A DNA stretch of 64,000 bases from Bradyrhizobium sp. CB1717 (GTDB lineage: Bacteria; Pseudomonadota; Alphaproteobacteria; Rhizobiales; Xanthobacteraceae): positions 1,364,001 through 1,428,000 of the forward strand of contig NZ_CP121666.1 in the NCBI RefSeq assembly GCF_029714325.1, in the 5' to 3' direction. A program made the translations under genes and the position numbers. The notes beneath the pieces are model-generated. The model was given only the letters and a program-made list of their open reading frames with translations. It ran no database searches and was not told the origin of the DNA. Shown here piece by piece: positions 17,207-24,574 of the stretch; position 1 is the stretch's first letter, and every line of letters starts with the position of its first letter.

Positions 17207-17286
17207 GTAGGATGGGTAGAGCGCAGCGAAACCCATCGCCCTAGTCAGACAATTGATGGGTATCGCTTCGCTCCACCCATCCTACA
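17207..17286. repeat. Intergenic palindromic repeat, family D (gtaggatgggtagagcgcagcg...)
   Basis: Left arm gtaggatgggtagagcgcagcgaaacccat pairs with right arm atgggtatcgcttcgctccacccatcctac. It fills the gap between the ligase and the first acyl-CoA dehydrogenase. Related to the copies at 21084 and 48308. Confidence 0.75.
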
Positions 17287-17312
17287 GAACAGCAATAAAA
17301 AGGTAGCCCGCC

Positions 17313-18440
17313 ATGAACTTCGATTTCTCCGACGACCAGAAGCAGCTCCGCGACCAGGCGCGCAAATTCCTCGCGGAAAAGTGCTCGCCAAAGGCGGTGC
17401 GCGTCGTGCTCGACGGCAAGGCGCCTTATGACAAGGAGCTGTGGAAGGGCCTTGCCGAGATGGGCTTTCTCGGCGTTGCCATCCCGGAAGAGTTCGGCGG
17501 CGCCGGTGCCGGCCATCTCGAGCTTTGCGTGATCGCGGAGGAGATGGGCCGGGCCAATGCGCCGGTGCCGTTCTCCTCGACCGTCTATCTTGCCGCCGAA
17601 GCGCTGCTGATCGCGGGCAGCGATGCGCAGAAGAAGAAATGGTTGCCGGCGATCGCTTCGGGCGAGGCGATCGGCACGCTGGCGCTGTTCGAGGGCAAGG
17701 GCAATCCGGCGCCGAAGAACGTCAAGCTGACGGCCGCCAATGGCGTGCTCAACGGCGTCAAGAAGCCCGTCGCCGACGGCGGCATCGCCGACTTCGCAGT
17801 GGTCGCCGCCCGCACCGGATCGAGCGGGCGCGAGAACGACATCTCGCTGTTCCTGGTCGATCTCAAGGCCGGCGGCGTCGAGGTCAACAACCTCACCAAT
17901 CTCGATCCGACCCGCGGGCAGGCCGAGCTCACCTTCAAGGACTGCAAGGCCGAGCCGCTTGGCGCCGCCGGCGAAGGCTGGAGCATTTTGACCCAGGTGC
18001 TCGACCGTGCCGCGGTGTTGTGCGCCTTCGAGCAGGTCGGCGGCTCCGACCGCGCGTTGGAAATGGGCCGCGACTACGCGCTCGACCGCATCGCCTTCGG
18101 CCGGCAGATCGGCTCGTTCCAGGCAGTCAAGCACATGCTGGCTGACATGTATGTCTCGGCGACGCTGGCGCGCTCCAACAGCTATTACGGCGCCTGGGCG
18201 CTGTCGACGAACGCGGCCGAACTGCCGGAAGCGGCAGCCGCTGCGCGCATCAGCGCGACGCAGGCGTTCCAGCACTGCGCCAAGAACAACATCCAGGTTC
18301 ACGGCGGCATGGGATTCACCTGGGAGTTCGACTGCCACATGTACTACCGCCGCGCCAACGCCATGGCGCTCGGGCTCGGCAGTCTGTCCTATTGGGAAGA
18401 CCAACTGATCGACCGCATGCGGAAGAAGAACGCGGCGTAA
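17313..18440 (+). CDS. Acyl-CoA dehydrogenase, small-subunit type
   Basis: 375 aa. N-terminal helical domain (MNFDFSDDQKQLRDQARKFL), a middle beta domain with FLVDLKAGGVEV, and a C-terminal helical bundle ending VHGGMGFTWEFDCHMYYRRA. FAD enzyme that oxidises acyl-CoA to enoyl-CoA and passes electrons to ETF. It resembles the PimD/FadE29-like partner of two-subunit dehydrogenases, and the next two genes look like the large partner, so a heteromer is plausible. Start ATG at 17313 follows AAAAAGGTAGCCCGCC. Confidence 0.88.
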   Translation: MNFDFSDDQKQLRDQARKFLAEKCSPKAVRVVLDGKAPYDKELWKGLAEMGFLGVAIPEEFGGAGAGHLELCVIAEEMGRANAPVPFSSTVYLAAEALLIAGSDAQKKKWLPAIASGEAIGTLALFEGKGNPAPKNVKLTAANGVLNGVKKPVADGGIADFAVVAARTGSSGRENDISLFLVDLKAGGVEVNNLTNLDPTRGQAELTFKDCKAEPLGAAGEGWSILTQVLDRAAVLCAFEQVGGSDRALEMGRDYALDRIAFGRQIGSFQAVKHMLADMYVSATLARSNSYYGAWALSTNAAELPEAAAAARISATQAFQHCAKNNIQVHGGMGFTWEFDCHMYYRRANAMALGLGSLSYWEDQLIDRMRKKNAA

Positions 18441-18449
18441 ATTCCTGTC

Positions 18450-18546
18450 GTCATTCCGGGGCGCGCGGAGCGCGAACCCGGAATCTCGAGATGAGACGGT
18501 AACCTCTGGATTCCGGGTTCGATGCTTCGCATCGCCCCGGAATGAC
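18450..18546. repeat. Intergenic palindromic repeat, family A
   Basis: gtcattccggggcgcgcgga at the left and catcgccccggaatgac at the right, with inner arms cccggaatctcgag and ctggattccggg. It separates the first and second acyl-CoA dehydrogenase genes. Confidence 0.8.
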
Positions 18547-18563
18547 GGAAGAGAGATGAGATT

Positions 18564-19808
18564 ATGAACTTCGACGACACCCCGCAGGAAGCCGAATTCC
18601 GCGCCACCGCCCGCGCCTGGATCGGCGCGAATGCGCCCAAGCAATACGAGGAAGAGCTGCGCAAATCCTCGCTCGGCCGCACCGTGCTCAAGAACGCCAA
18701 CATTCTTGAAGTGGCAAAGGCCTGGCAGAAGAAGAAGGCCGATGCCGGCTGGGCCTGCCTGCACTGGCCGAAGGAATATGGTGGGCGCGGCTCGTCGCCG
18801 ATCGAGCGCGTGATCTGGCAGCAGGAAGAAGGGCCGTTCGGCCAGCTCTCCCGCATGTTCATCATCGGCCACGGCATGTGCGGGCCGACCATGATGGCGT
18901 TCGCGCGCGAGGAGCATAAGCGCACTTATCTGCCGCCGCTCGCTTCCGGCGAGAAGGTCTGGTGCCAGCTGTTCTCCGAGCCCGCCGGTGGCTCCGACGT
19001 CGCGGGGCTTCGTACCCGCGCCGAGAAGGACGGCGATGACTGGATCATCAACGGCCAGAAGATCTGGACCTCGGGCGCGCATTATTCCGACTACGGCATC
19101 CTGCTCACCCGCACCGATCCGACCGTGCCCAAGCACAAGGGCCTCACCATGTTCTTCCTGGACATGAAGAGCCCCGGAGTCGAGGTGCGGCCGATCAAGC
19201 AGGCGAGCGGCGCCTCCGACTTCAACGAAGTCTATTTCACCAACGTCCGCATTCCCGACCATCAGCGCCTCGGCGAAGTCGGCGACGGTTGGAACGTCTC
19301 GCTGACCACGCTGATGAACGAGCGCAGCGCGATCGGCGCGGCCGTCTCGACCGGTTTTCCCGAGCTGTTTGAATACTGCTCCAGCCTGATGCTCGACGAC
19401 GGTCCGGCGATCGAGGATCGTGCGGTGCGCTCGAAGCTGGCGAACTGGGCGGTGAAGGCGAGCGGGTTGAAGTACACCAGCATGCGCGCGATCTCGGCGC
19501 TGTCGAGAGGCGAGCGCCCGGGACCGGAAAACTCCATCGGCAAGCTGGTGGCGGGCTCGATGATCCAGGATGTCGCGACCTATGCGCTGGACTTGCAAGG
19601 TGCTGCCGGCGTGGTCAGCGGCGAGGATGCCGAACTCGCCGGCCGTTTCCAGGCCATGCTGCTGCGTGCGCCGGGTACCCGCGTCGAAGGCGGCACCGAC
19701 GAGATCATGCGCAACATCATCGCCGAGCGGGTGCTGGGACTGCCCGGCGATATCCGTGTCGACAAGGACGTGCCGTTCAACAAGATCCCGACGAAGGGAA
19801 GAGGGTAG
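18564..19808 (+). CDS. Acyl-CoA dehydrogenase, large-subunit type (tandem copy 1)
   Basis: 414 aa. Characteristic stretches are WACLHWPKEYGGRG, WCQLFSEPAGGSDVAGLRTRAE (FAD contact), NGQKIWTSGAHYSDYG, and near the C-terminus GGTDEIMRNIIAERVLGLPG. At the position of the MCAD catalytic Glu (EGT) the sequence reads GGT, so the base must lie elsewhere or be supplied by a partner, as in PimC/FadE28-like families. Very similar to the next gene over its whole length. Confidence 0.88.
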   Translation: MNFDDTPQEAEFRATARAWIGANAPKQYEEELRKSSLGRTVLKNANILEVAKAWQKKKADAGWACLHWPKEYGGRGSSPIERVIWQQEEGPFGQLSRMFIIGHGMCGPTMMAFAREEHKRTYLPPLASGEKVWCQLFSEPAGGSDVAGLRTRAEKDGDDWIINGQKIWTSGAHYSDYGILLTRTDPTVPKHKGLTMFFLDMKSPGVEVRPIKQASGASDFNEVYFTNVRIPDHQRLGEVGDGWNVSLTTLMNERSAIGAAVSTGFPELFEYCSSLMLDDGPAIEDRAVRSKLANWAVKASGLKYTSMRAISALSRGERPGPENSIGKLVAGSMIQDVATYALDLQGAAGVVSGEDAELAGRFQAMLLRAPGTRVEGGTDEIMRNIIAERVLGLPGDIRVDKDVPFNKIPTKGRG

Positions 19809-19817
19809 AGGTCCGCC

Positions 19818-21062
19818 ATGAATTTCGACGACACCCCGGAGGAAGCCGCATTCCGCGAGACCGCGCGCAAATGGGTCGAGGCCAATGCGCCGAAGGAGCT
19901 GCATGGCGAGCTGTCAAAGTCCTCGCTCGGCCGCATCCGGCTTGCCAAGCATGACATCGTCGATGTCGGCAAGGCCTGGCAGAAGAAGAAGTTCGAGGGC
20001 AACTGGGCCTGCCTGCACTGGCCGAAGGAATATGGCGGCCGCGGCGCGAGCCCGATCGAGCGCGTGATCTGGCAGCAGGAGGAGGGCGTCTACGGCAAGC
20101 TGACCCAGCCGTTCCAGATCGGCGAGGGCATGTGCGGGCCGACCGTGATGGCGTTCGGCAACGAAGATGCCAAGCGCCGCTATTTGCCGAAGCTCGCCTC
20201 GGGCGAGGAGATCTGGTGCCAGCTGTTCTCCGAGCCGTCCGCCGGCTCGGACGTCGCGGGCCTGCGCACCCGCGCGGAGAAGAAGGGCGACAACTGGGTC
20301 GTCAACGGCCAGAAGATCTGGACCTCGGGCGCGCATTATTCCGACTATGGTCTTCTGATCGCGCGCACCGATCCGAATGTGCCCAAGCACAAGGGCCTCA
20401 CCATGTTCTTCCTGGACATGAAGAGCCCCGGCGTCGAGGTGCGGCCGATCAAGCAGGCCAACGGCATGCAGGAGTTCAACGAGGTCTATTTCACCGACGT
20501 CGTGATATCAGACAGCCAGCGTCTCGGTGCCGTCGGCGAGGGCTGGAGCGTGTCACTGACGACGCTGATGAACGAGCGCATGTCGATCGGCTCGCGGCTC
20601 GCGACCGGCGTGCCTGAGATGTTCGAGTTCTGCTCCAACCTGATGCTGGAGGACGGGCTTGCGATCGACGATCCCGCTGTGCGCTCGAAGCTGGCGAGCT
20701 GGGCGGCGAAGTCGAGCGGGCTGAAATACACCAGCTACCGCACCATCTCGGCGCTGTCGAAGGGCGAGCGGCCGGGGCCGGAGAACTCGATCGGCAAGCT
20801 GGTGTCCGGCATGATGCTGCAGGACATCGCGACCTTTGCGATGGACCTGCAGGGCGCGGCCGGTGTTCTCACCGGCAGTGACGAGGAGACGGTGCAGGGC
20901 CAGTTCCAGCAGATGCTGCTGTCTTCGCCCTCGATGCGCATCGCCGGCGGCACCGACGAGATTTTGCGCAACATCATCGCCGAGCGCGTGCTGGGCCTGC
21001 CGGGCGATATTCGTGTCGACAAGGACGTGCCGTACAACAAGATCCCGACGAAGGGACGGTGA
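19818..21062 (+). CDS. Acyl-CoA dehydrogenase, large-subunit type (tandem copy 2)
   Basis: 414 aa, same length as the preceding gene and starting only 9 bp after it. Shared blocks include MNFDDTP, WACLHWPKEYGGRG, GLRTRAEK, QKIWTSGAHYSDYG and the last 15 residues, so this is a recent tandem duplication. Differences cluster in the region around residues 215-300. The MCAD catalytic Glu position is again Gly (IAGGTDEIL). The pair may give two heteromers with different chain preference, each with the small subunit at 17313. That pairing is inference. Confidence 0.88.
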   Translation: MNFDDTPEEAAFRETARKWVEANAPKELHGELSKSSLGRIRLAKHDIVDVGKAWQKKKFEGNWACLHWPKEYGGRGASPIERVIWQQEEGVYGKLTQPFQIGEGMCGPTVMAFGNEDAKRRYLPKLASGEEIWCQLFSEPSAGSDVAGLRTRAEKKGDNWVVNGQKIWTSGAHYSDYGLLIARTDPNVPKHKGLTMFFLDMKSPGVEVRPIKQANGMQEFNEVYFTDVVISDSQRLGAVGEGWSVSLTTLMNERMSIGSRLATGVPEMFEFCSNLMLEDGLAIDDPAVRSKLASWAAKSSGLKYTSYRTISALSKGERPGPENSIGKLVSGMMLQDIATFAMDLQGAAGVLTGSDEETVQGQFQQMLLSSPSMRIAGGTDEILRNIIAERVLGLPGDIRVDKDVPYNKIPTKGR

Positions 21063-21083
21063 TCTCACCTCTCGCGGTATCTC

Positions 21084-21179
21084 GTAGGGTGGGCAAAGCG
21101 AAGCGTGCCCACCATATCCAGATGCTCCGGGGTAAGTCTGTCGGTGGGCACGGCGCGATGCGCCTTTGCCCACCCTACG
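21084..21179. repeat. Intergenic palindromic repeat, family D
   Basis: gtagggtgggcaaagcgaag at the left, gcctttgcccaccctac at the right, with inner arms cgtgcccacc / ggtgggcacg. It separates the last dehydrogenase from the nitroreductase. Confidence 0.8.
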
Positions 21180-21199
21180 AGAAGAGCGCGAGCTGATCC

Positions 21200-21898
21200 A
21201 TGGACGCTACTGTGAAACAAAACGACCGCATCGGCGTGCTCGAAGAGCTCCTCAACGAGCGCTACTCGGTCCGCGCCTTCCTGCCCAAGGAGGTCGACCG
21301 CGCCACCATCGCGCATGTGCTGACCACCGCGCAGCGTACTGCGTCCTGGTGCAACAGCCAGCCCTGGCAGGTCATCATCGCCAGCGGCGAGGCCAAGGAG
21401 CGTTTTCGCAAGGCGATCCACGCGGAGGCCTCGAAGGGCCTTGGCGACGACTACGATTTCATCCCGCCGCGCGAATATGTCGGGGTCTATCTCGAGCGCC
21501 GCCGCGAAAGCGGCTTCCAACTCTACAACACGCTCGGCATCGCCCGCGGCGACAGAAGCGCTTACGCAAAACAGGCGCTGGAGAACTACAATTTCTTCGG
21601 CGCGCCGCATGTCGCCATCATCCACACCGACGAGGCGCTCGGCATCTACGGCGCGATCGATTGCGGCGCCTATGTCTCCAATTTCATGCTGGCCGCGCAG
21701 GCGCTCGGGCTCGGCACGATCCCGCAGGCGGCGCTGGCGCGCCATTCCGGCCTGATCCGCCGCCATTTCAACCTGCCGGACGACCGCCGCGTCGTCTGCG
21801 GCATCTCGTTCGGCTATGCCGACCACGCCCACAAGGTCAACAGCTACCGCACCTCGCGCGCGAGCGTGCCTGATACCGTGACGTTCGTGGAGGAGTGA
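21200..21898 (+). CDS. Nitroreductase family protein
   Basis: 232 aa FMN-dependent nitroreductase fold: N-terminal RYSVRAFLPKEVDR (FMN phosphate contacts), TASWCNSQPWQV, ENYNFFGAPHVAII, and the dimer/FMN region CGAYVSNFMLAAQALGLGTIPQ. Substrate unknown; family members reduce nitroaromatics, quinones or enones. Possible link to the acyl-CoA locus upstream, but a repeat separates them. ATG start at 21200. Confidence 0.88.
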   Translation: MDATVKQNDRIGVLEELLNERYSVRAFLPKEVDRATIAHVLTTAQRTASWCNSQPWQVIIASGEAKERFRKAIHAEASKGLGDDYDFIPPREYVGVYLERRRESGFQLYNTLGIARGDRSAYAKQALENYNFFGAPHVAIIHTDEALGIYGAIDCGAYVSNFMLAAQALGLGTIPQAALARHSGLIRRHFNLPDDRRVVCGISFGYADHAHKVNSYRTSRASVPDTVTFVEE

Positions 21899-21964
21899 GG
21901 ACGTACGCGAAGACGGCCGCGCGAACGGCCGCCTTCACATGTCTGCTGTGGCCCGATGGCTGCG

Positions 21965-22513
21965 CTATCCGCCGCTGCCGCCGATCACGGCGCGCACGGT
22001 CTCGTCAGGCCCGAAGTCTTCGGCGCCGTCGACATAGAGCAGCGCGGCGAGCTTCGAGCGCGCGCGATTGACGCGGCTCTTGATCGTGCCGACCGCGCAG
22101 CCGCAGATCGAGGCCGCATCCTCATAGGAGAAGCCGGAGGCACCGACCAGGATCAAGGCCTCGCGCTGGTCCTGCGGAAGCTTCTCGAGCGCACCGCGAA
22201 ACTCCTCGAACTCGAGATGCGCATTCTGCGAGGGCTGCGTCTTCAGCGTCTTCGCATAATTGCCCTCGGCATCCTCGACCTCGCGCCGCCGCTTGCGATA
22301 GTCGGAGCGAAACAGGTTGCGCAGGATCGTGAACAGCCAGGCCGGCAGGTTGGAGCCGGGCTGGAAGGAGTCGATGTTGGCGAGCGCGCGCAACAGCGTT
22401 TCCTGAACCAGATCGTCGGCGCGGTCAGCGTTGCCGCTGAGCGAGATCGCGAACGCGCGCAGACTTGGCACGGCCGCAAGGATGTCGTTACGCAGGGATT
22501 CCGTGAGAGGCAT
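21965..22513 (-). CDS. ecfG: RNA polymerase sigma factor EcfG (general stress response)
   Basis: 182 aa ECF15-type sigma factor: region 2 around LSGNADRADDLVQETLLRAL and WLFTILRNLFRSDYRKRR, region 4 around LPQDQREALILVGASGFSYEDAASICGCAVGTIKSRVNRAR. Identity is fixed by context: it is the second gene of nepR-ecfG, divergent from phyR. It directs polymerase to GGAAC-N16/18-GTT promoters when NepR is titrated by phosphorylated PhyR. Its ATG overlaps the nepR stop by one base (taatg), so translation is coupled, keeping sigma and anti-sigma in balance. Confidence 0.95.
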   Translation of the reverse strand: MPLTESLRNDILAAVPSLRAFAISLSGNADRADDLVQETLLRALANIDSFQPGSNLPAWLFTILRNLFRSDYRKRRREVEDAEGNYAKTLKTQPSQNAHLEFEEFRGALEKLPQDQREALILVGASGFSYEDAASICGCAVGTIKSRVNRARSKLAALLYVDGAEDFGPDETVRAVIGGSGG

Positions 22514-22746
22514 TAATCCCTCCCATTGTTGTTGTCGTTGGAGCCCCCACCAATTTCCACTTGGGGTGCGCCTCCCGGCGCATCAAGTTTCTTGATCAGT
22601 TCCGCGAACCGGTCCGGAACCCCTTGCCGCACGACGTCGTCGTACATGGCGCGCAGTTGATGCCCGATCCGGGATTGGATCTCCGGAGTGAGGCCTCCCT
22701 TGCCGGGGGTCGTGCTTTTGCTGGCTTGAGACTTGAGATCTTTCAT
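22513..22746 (-). CDS. nepR: Anti-sigma factor NepR
   Basis: 77 aa from the ATG at 22746 (GGAA 6 nt upstream). The NepR core is intact: LTPEIQSRIGHQLRAMYDDVVRQGVPDRFAELIKKLD forms the two helices that bind EcfG or phosphorylated PhyR. The tail is Gly/Asn rich and dispensable. The frame is open for about 90 codons upstream, but that part covers the promoter region and is not NepR sequence. First gene of the nepR-ecfG operon. Confidence 0.95.
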   Translation of the reverse strand: MKDLKSQASKSTTPGKGGLTPEIQSRIGHQLRAMYDDVVRQGVPDRFAELIKKLDAPGGAPQVEIGGGSNDNNNGRD

Positions 22747-22844
22747 GACCTGTTCCACGTTTCCCCGAGTTAAGTTACTGTAAAATCGAGAAGTTTTCTC
22801 AACCGGGAGCCGTTCCCTGGATAGGCACAATTCCAGGTTCGTCA

Positions 22845-22871
22845 AAAAGTTCCCCCTGTCGCGGAACTTTT
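22845..22871. promoter_or_regulatory. Back-to-back GGAAC inverted repeat in the phyR/nepR region
   Basis: aaaagttcc, 9-bp spacer, ggaactttt: perfect 9-bp arms placing one GGAAC on each strand, pointing outward. Seventeen bases further out the plus strand reads gta and the minus strand att, so these are weak EcfG promoters at best. A role as a binding site or secondary promoter is open. Confidence 0.45.
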
Positions 22872-22901
22872 CTTGTCCTGAGGCGTAATCAGCCCAGCAG
22901 G

Positions 22902-22928
22902 GGAACCCGGGCCTCCCCTCGTTGTTCC
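22902..22928. promoter_or_regulatory. Symmetric EcfG promoter element shared by phyR and nepR-ecfG
   Basis: GGAAC (22902-22906), 17 bp, GTTCC (22924-22928). Because the ends are inverted copies, both strands read GGAAC-N17-GTT, the general stress promoter pattern. On the plus strand it sits about 40 nt before the phyR start; on the minus strand it leads toward nepR with a leader of about 150 nt. Confidence 0.7.
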
Positions 22929-22967
22929 TGTTTCTCTGAGGTCGGCCCGAAGATGAATGGAGTGGGG

Positions 22968-23774
22968 ATGTCCCGTTCACAGCTTGTCGCTGAACACTTG
23001 CCGTTGCTGCGCCGGTACGCACGCGCCCTGACGGGCAGCCAGGCCTCCGGTGACGCCTATGTCGCAGCCATGTTGGAAGCCATGCTGGGAGATCCGTCGG
23101 TCCTCGACGAGAGCCATGGGCCCCGCGCGGGCCTGTTCCGGCTGTTCACCCAGATCTGGAATTCGGTGTCCGTCAACGACGATGCTGAGGTGACGACCCT
23201 GCCGATGCCGCCCGAGCGTCGGCTGTCGAACATCACGCCGCTGCCGCGGCAGGCATTCCTGCTGTTGTCGCTGGAGGGATTTTCGGAAGAGGAAGTCGCC
23301 TTCATCCTCAGCACCGACGTTGCCGAGACGCGGCGTCTGGCGGATGCCGCAGGGCGCGAGATGGCGGCCGAGATCGCCACCGACGTGCTGATCATCGAGG
23401 ACGAGACCTTCATCGCCATGGACCTCGAGAGCCTGGTGAAGAATCTCGGCCACAATGTCGTCGGCGTCGCACGCACCCATGCCGACGCGGTGGCGCTCGC
23501 CAAGAACAAGCGGCCCGGCCTGATCCTCGCCGACATCCAGCTCGCCGACGGCTCGTCGGGGCTCGATGCCGTCAACGAATTGCTGCGCACCTTCGAGGTG
23601 CCGGTGGTGTTCATCACCGCCTATCCGGAGCGCTTCCTCACCGGCGAACGCCCGGAGCCCGCGTTCCTGATCTCAAAACCGTTCCAGCCGGCGATGGTGT
23701 CGGCGGTCGCGAGCCAGGCGCTGTTCTTCCAGCGTAACTCCCGCAACCGCGCACCGAAGGTGCCGGCGGCCTGA
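22968..23774 (+). CDS. phyR: Response regulator PhyR
   Basis: 268 aa. Residues 1-130 form a sigma-like domain (LLRRYARALTGS, then LPRQAFLLLSLEGFSEEEVAFIL) that mimics a sigma factor and binds NepR. Residues 138-255 form a receiver: VLIIEDE acidic pocket, phosphoacceptor Asp189 in ILADIQLADG, FITAYPE, and Lys in LISKPF. Phosphorylation exposes the sigma-like domain and frees EcfG. The ATG at 22968 has GGAG at 5-nt spacing and is preferred to the ATG at 22953. Cognate HWE/HisKA2 kinases are not in the window. Confidence 0.95.
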   Translation: MSRSQLVAEHLPLLRRYARALTGSQASGDAYVAAMLEAMLGDPSVLDESHGPRAGLFRLFTQIWNSVSVNDDAEVTTLPMPPERRLSNITPLPRQAFLLLSLEGFSEEEVAFILSTDVAETRRLADAAGREMAAEIATDVLIIEDETFIAMDLESLVKNLGHNVVGVARTHADAVALAKNKRPGLILADIQLADGSSGLDAVNELLRTFEVPVVFITAYPERFLTGERPEPAFLISKPFQPAMVSAVASQALFFQRNSRNRAPKVPAA

Positions 23775-23812
23775 CGAAGCGCCGTTCGCCTACAACTGGC
23801 GATGATGATTTG

Positions 23813-23844
23813 ATCCGGCGTGCTGCAAGGCACGCCGGATTTTT
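23813..23844 (+). terminator. Rho-independent terminator of phyR
   Basis: Perfect 11-bp stem (atccggcgtgc / gcacgccggat, 6-nt loop) followed by four T residues, 38 bp past the phyR stop codon. Confidence 0.8.
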
Positions 23845-23923
23845 CATGCCTCTCTGCCGTGCTTGACGGCCATCGAATTCGCCGCTCAAACCTCATGCAT
23901 TGATCCCAGCCGGAGATGCACCC

Positions 23924-24538
23924 ATGGACCAAATGTTGCTCGATCGCCTCGCCATCCGCGACCTCGTCGAGAACTGGGCGGTGTGGCGCGACGCCGGTGA
24001 CTGGGAGCGTTTTGCGACCGTCTGGCACGAAGAAGGCTGGATGTCCGCCACCTGGTTTCAAGGGCCGGCGCGGGATTTCATGCGCGTCAGCCAGGAGGGG
24101 TTCGCCAGGGGCGTGCGCATCCTGCATTTCCTCGGCGGCACCAGCATCGACCTGTCCGGCGAACGCGCGATCGCCCAGACCAAGATGACGATCTCGCAGC
24201 GCGCACCTGTACATGATGTGCTTTGCGACGTCGTCTGCACCGGCCGCTTCTACGATTTCCTGGAGAAGCGGCAAGACCAATCAGGCATTGGCAAATGGGG
24301 CATCGTCCGCCGCCAGCCGATCTACGAGAAGGACCGGATCGACCCGGTCGATCCCGCCGCGACGCTGCGACTCGATCAGCAGGCGCTCGCCGCGCTTCCC
24401 GAAGGCTACCGCCACCTCGCCTACATGCAGGAGCTGATCGGCTACAAGGTCAAGCGCGATATGCCGGGCCTTACCGGTGCCGAGGTCGAGAAGCTCTATG
24501 GCGAGGGGCGGGACTGGCTGGCGGGGAAAGCGAAGTAA
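23924..24538 (+). CDS. SnoaL/NTF2-like family protein
   Basis: 204 aa. The start DQMLLDRLAIRDLVENWAVWRDAGDWERFATVWHEEGWM is the classic opening of SnoaL-like alpha+beta cone-fold proteins, continuing to ARDFMRVSQEGF, LGGTSIDLSGERAIAQTKM and CTGRFYDFLEKR. These are small enzymes or binding proteins; the substrate cannot be read. The C-terminal 60 residues (LAALPEGYRHLAYMQELIGY) are an extension seen in a subgroup. ATG at 23924 has GGAG at 8-nt spacing. Monocistronic. Confidence 0.8.
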   Translation: MDQMLLDRLAIRDLVENWAVWRDAGDWERFATVWHEEGWMSATWFQGPARDFMRVSQEGFARGVRILHFLGGTSIDLSGERAIAQTKMTISQRAPVHDVLCDVVCTGRFYDFLEKRQDQSGIGKWGIVRRQPIYEKDRIDPVDPAATLRLDQQALAALPEGYRHLAYMQELIGYKVKRDMPGLTGAEVEKLYGEGRDWLAGKAK

Positions 24539-24574
24539 GGCGCAGACGACATTAAGGCGCAGCTGGAGTCGCAA

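Noticed and set aside
17241..19904. An 887-codon open frame antisense to the acyl-CoA dehydrogenases
   Set aside because: High GC content keeps the antisense frame open. Its translation is low-complexity Arg/Ala/Gly/His-rich sequence without any family, while the sense strand encodes clear enzymes.
22747..23022. Longer NepR with about 90 extra N-terminal residues
   Set aside because: The extension covers the divergent promoter region and is unlike NepR, whose usual length is reached from ATG 22746.
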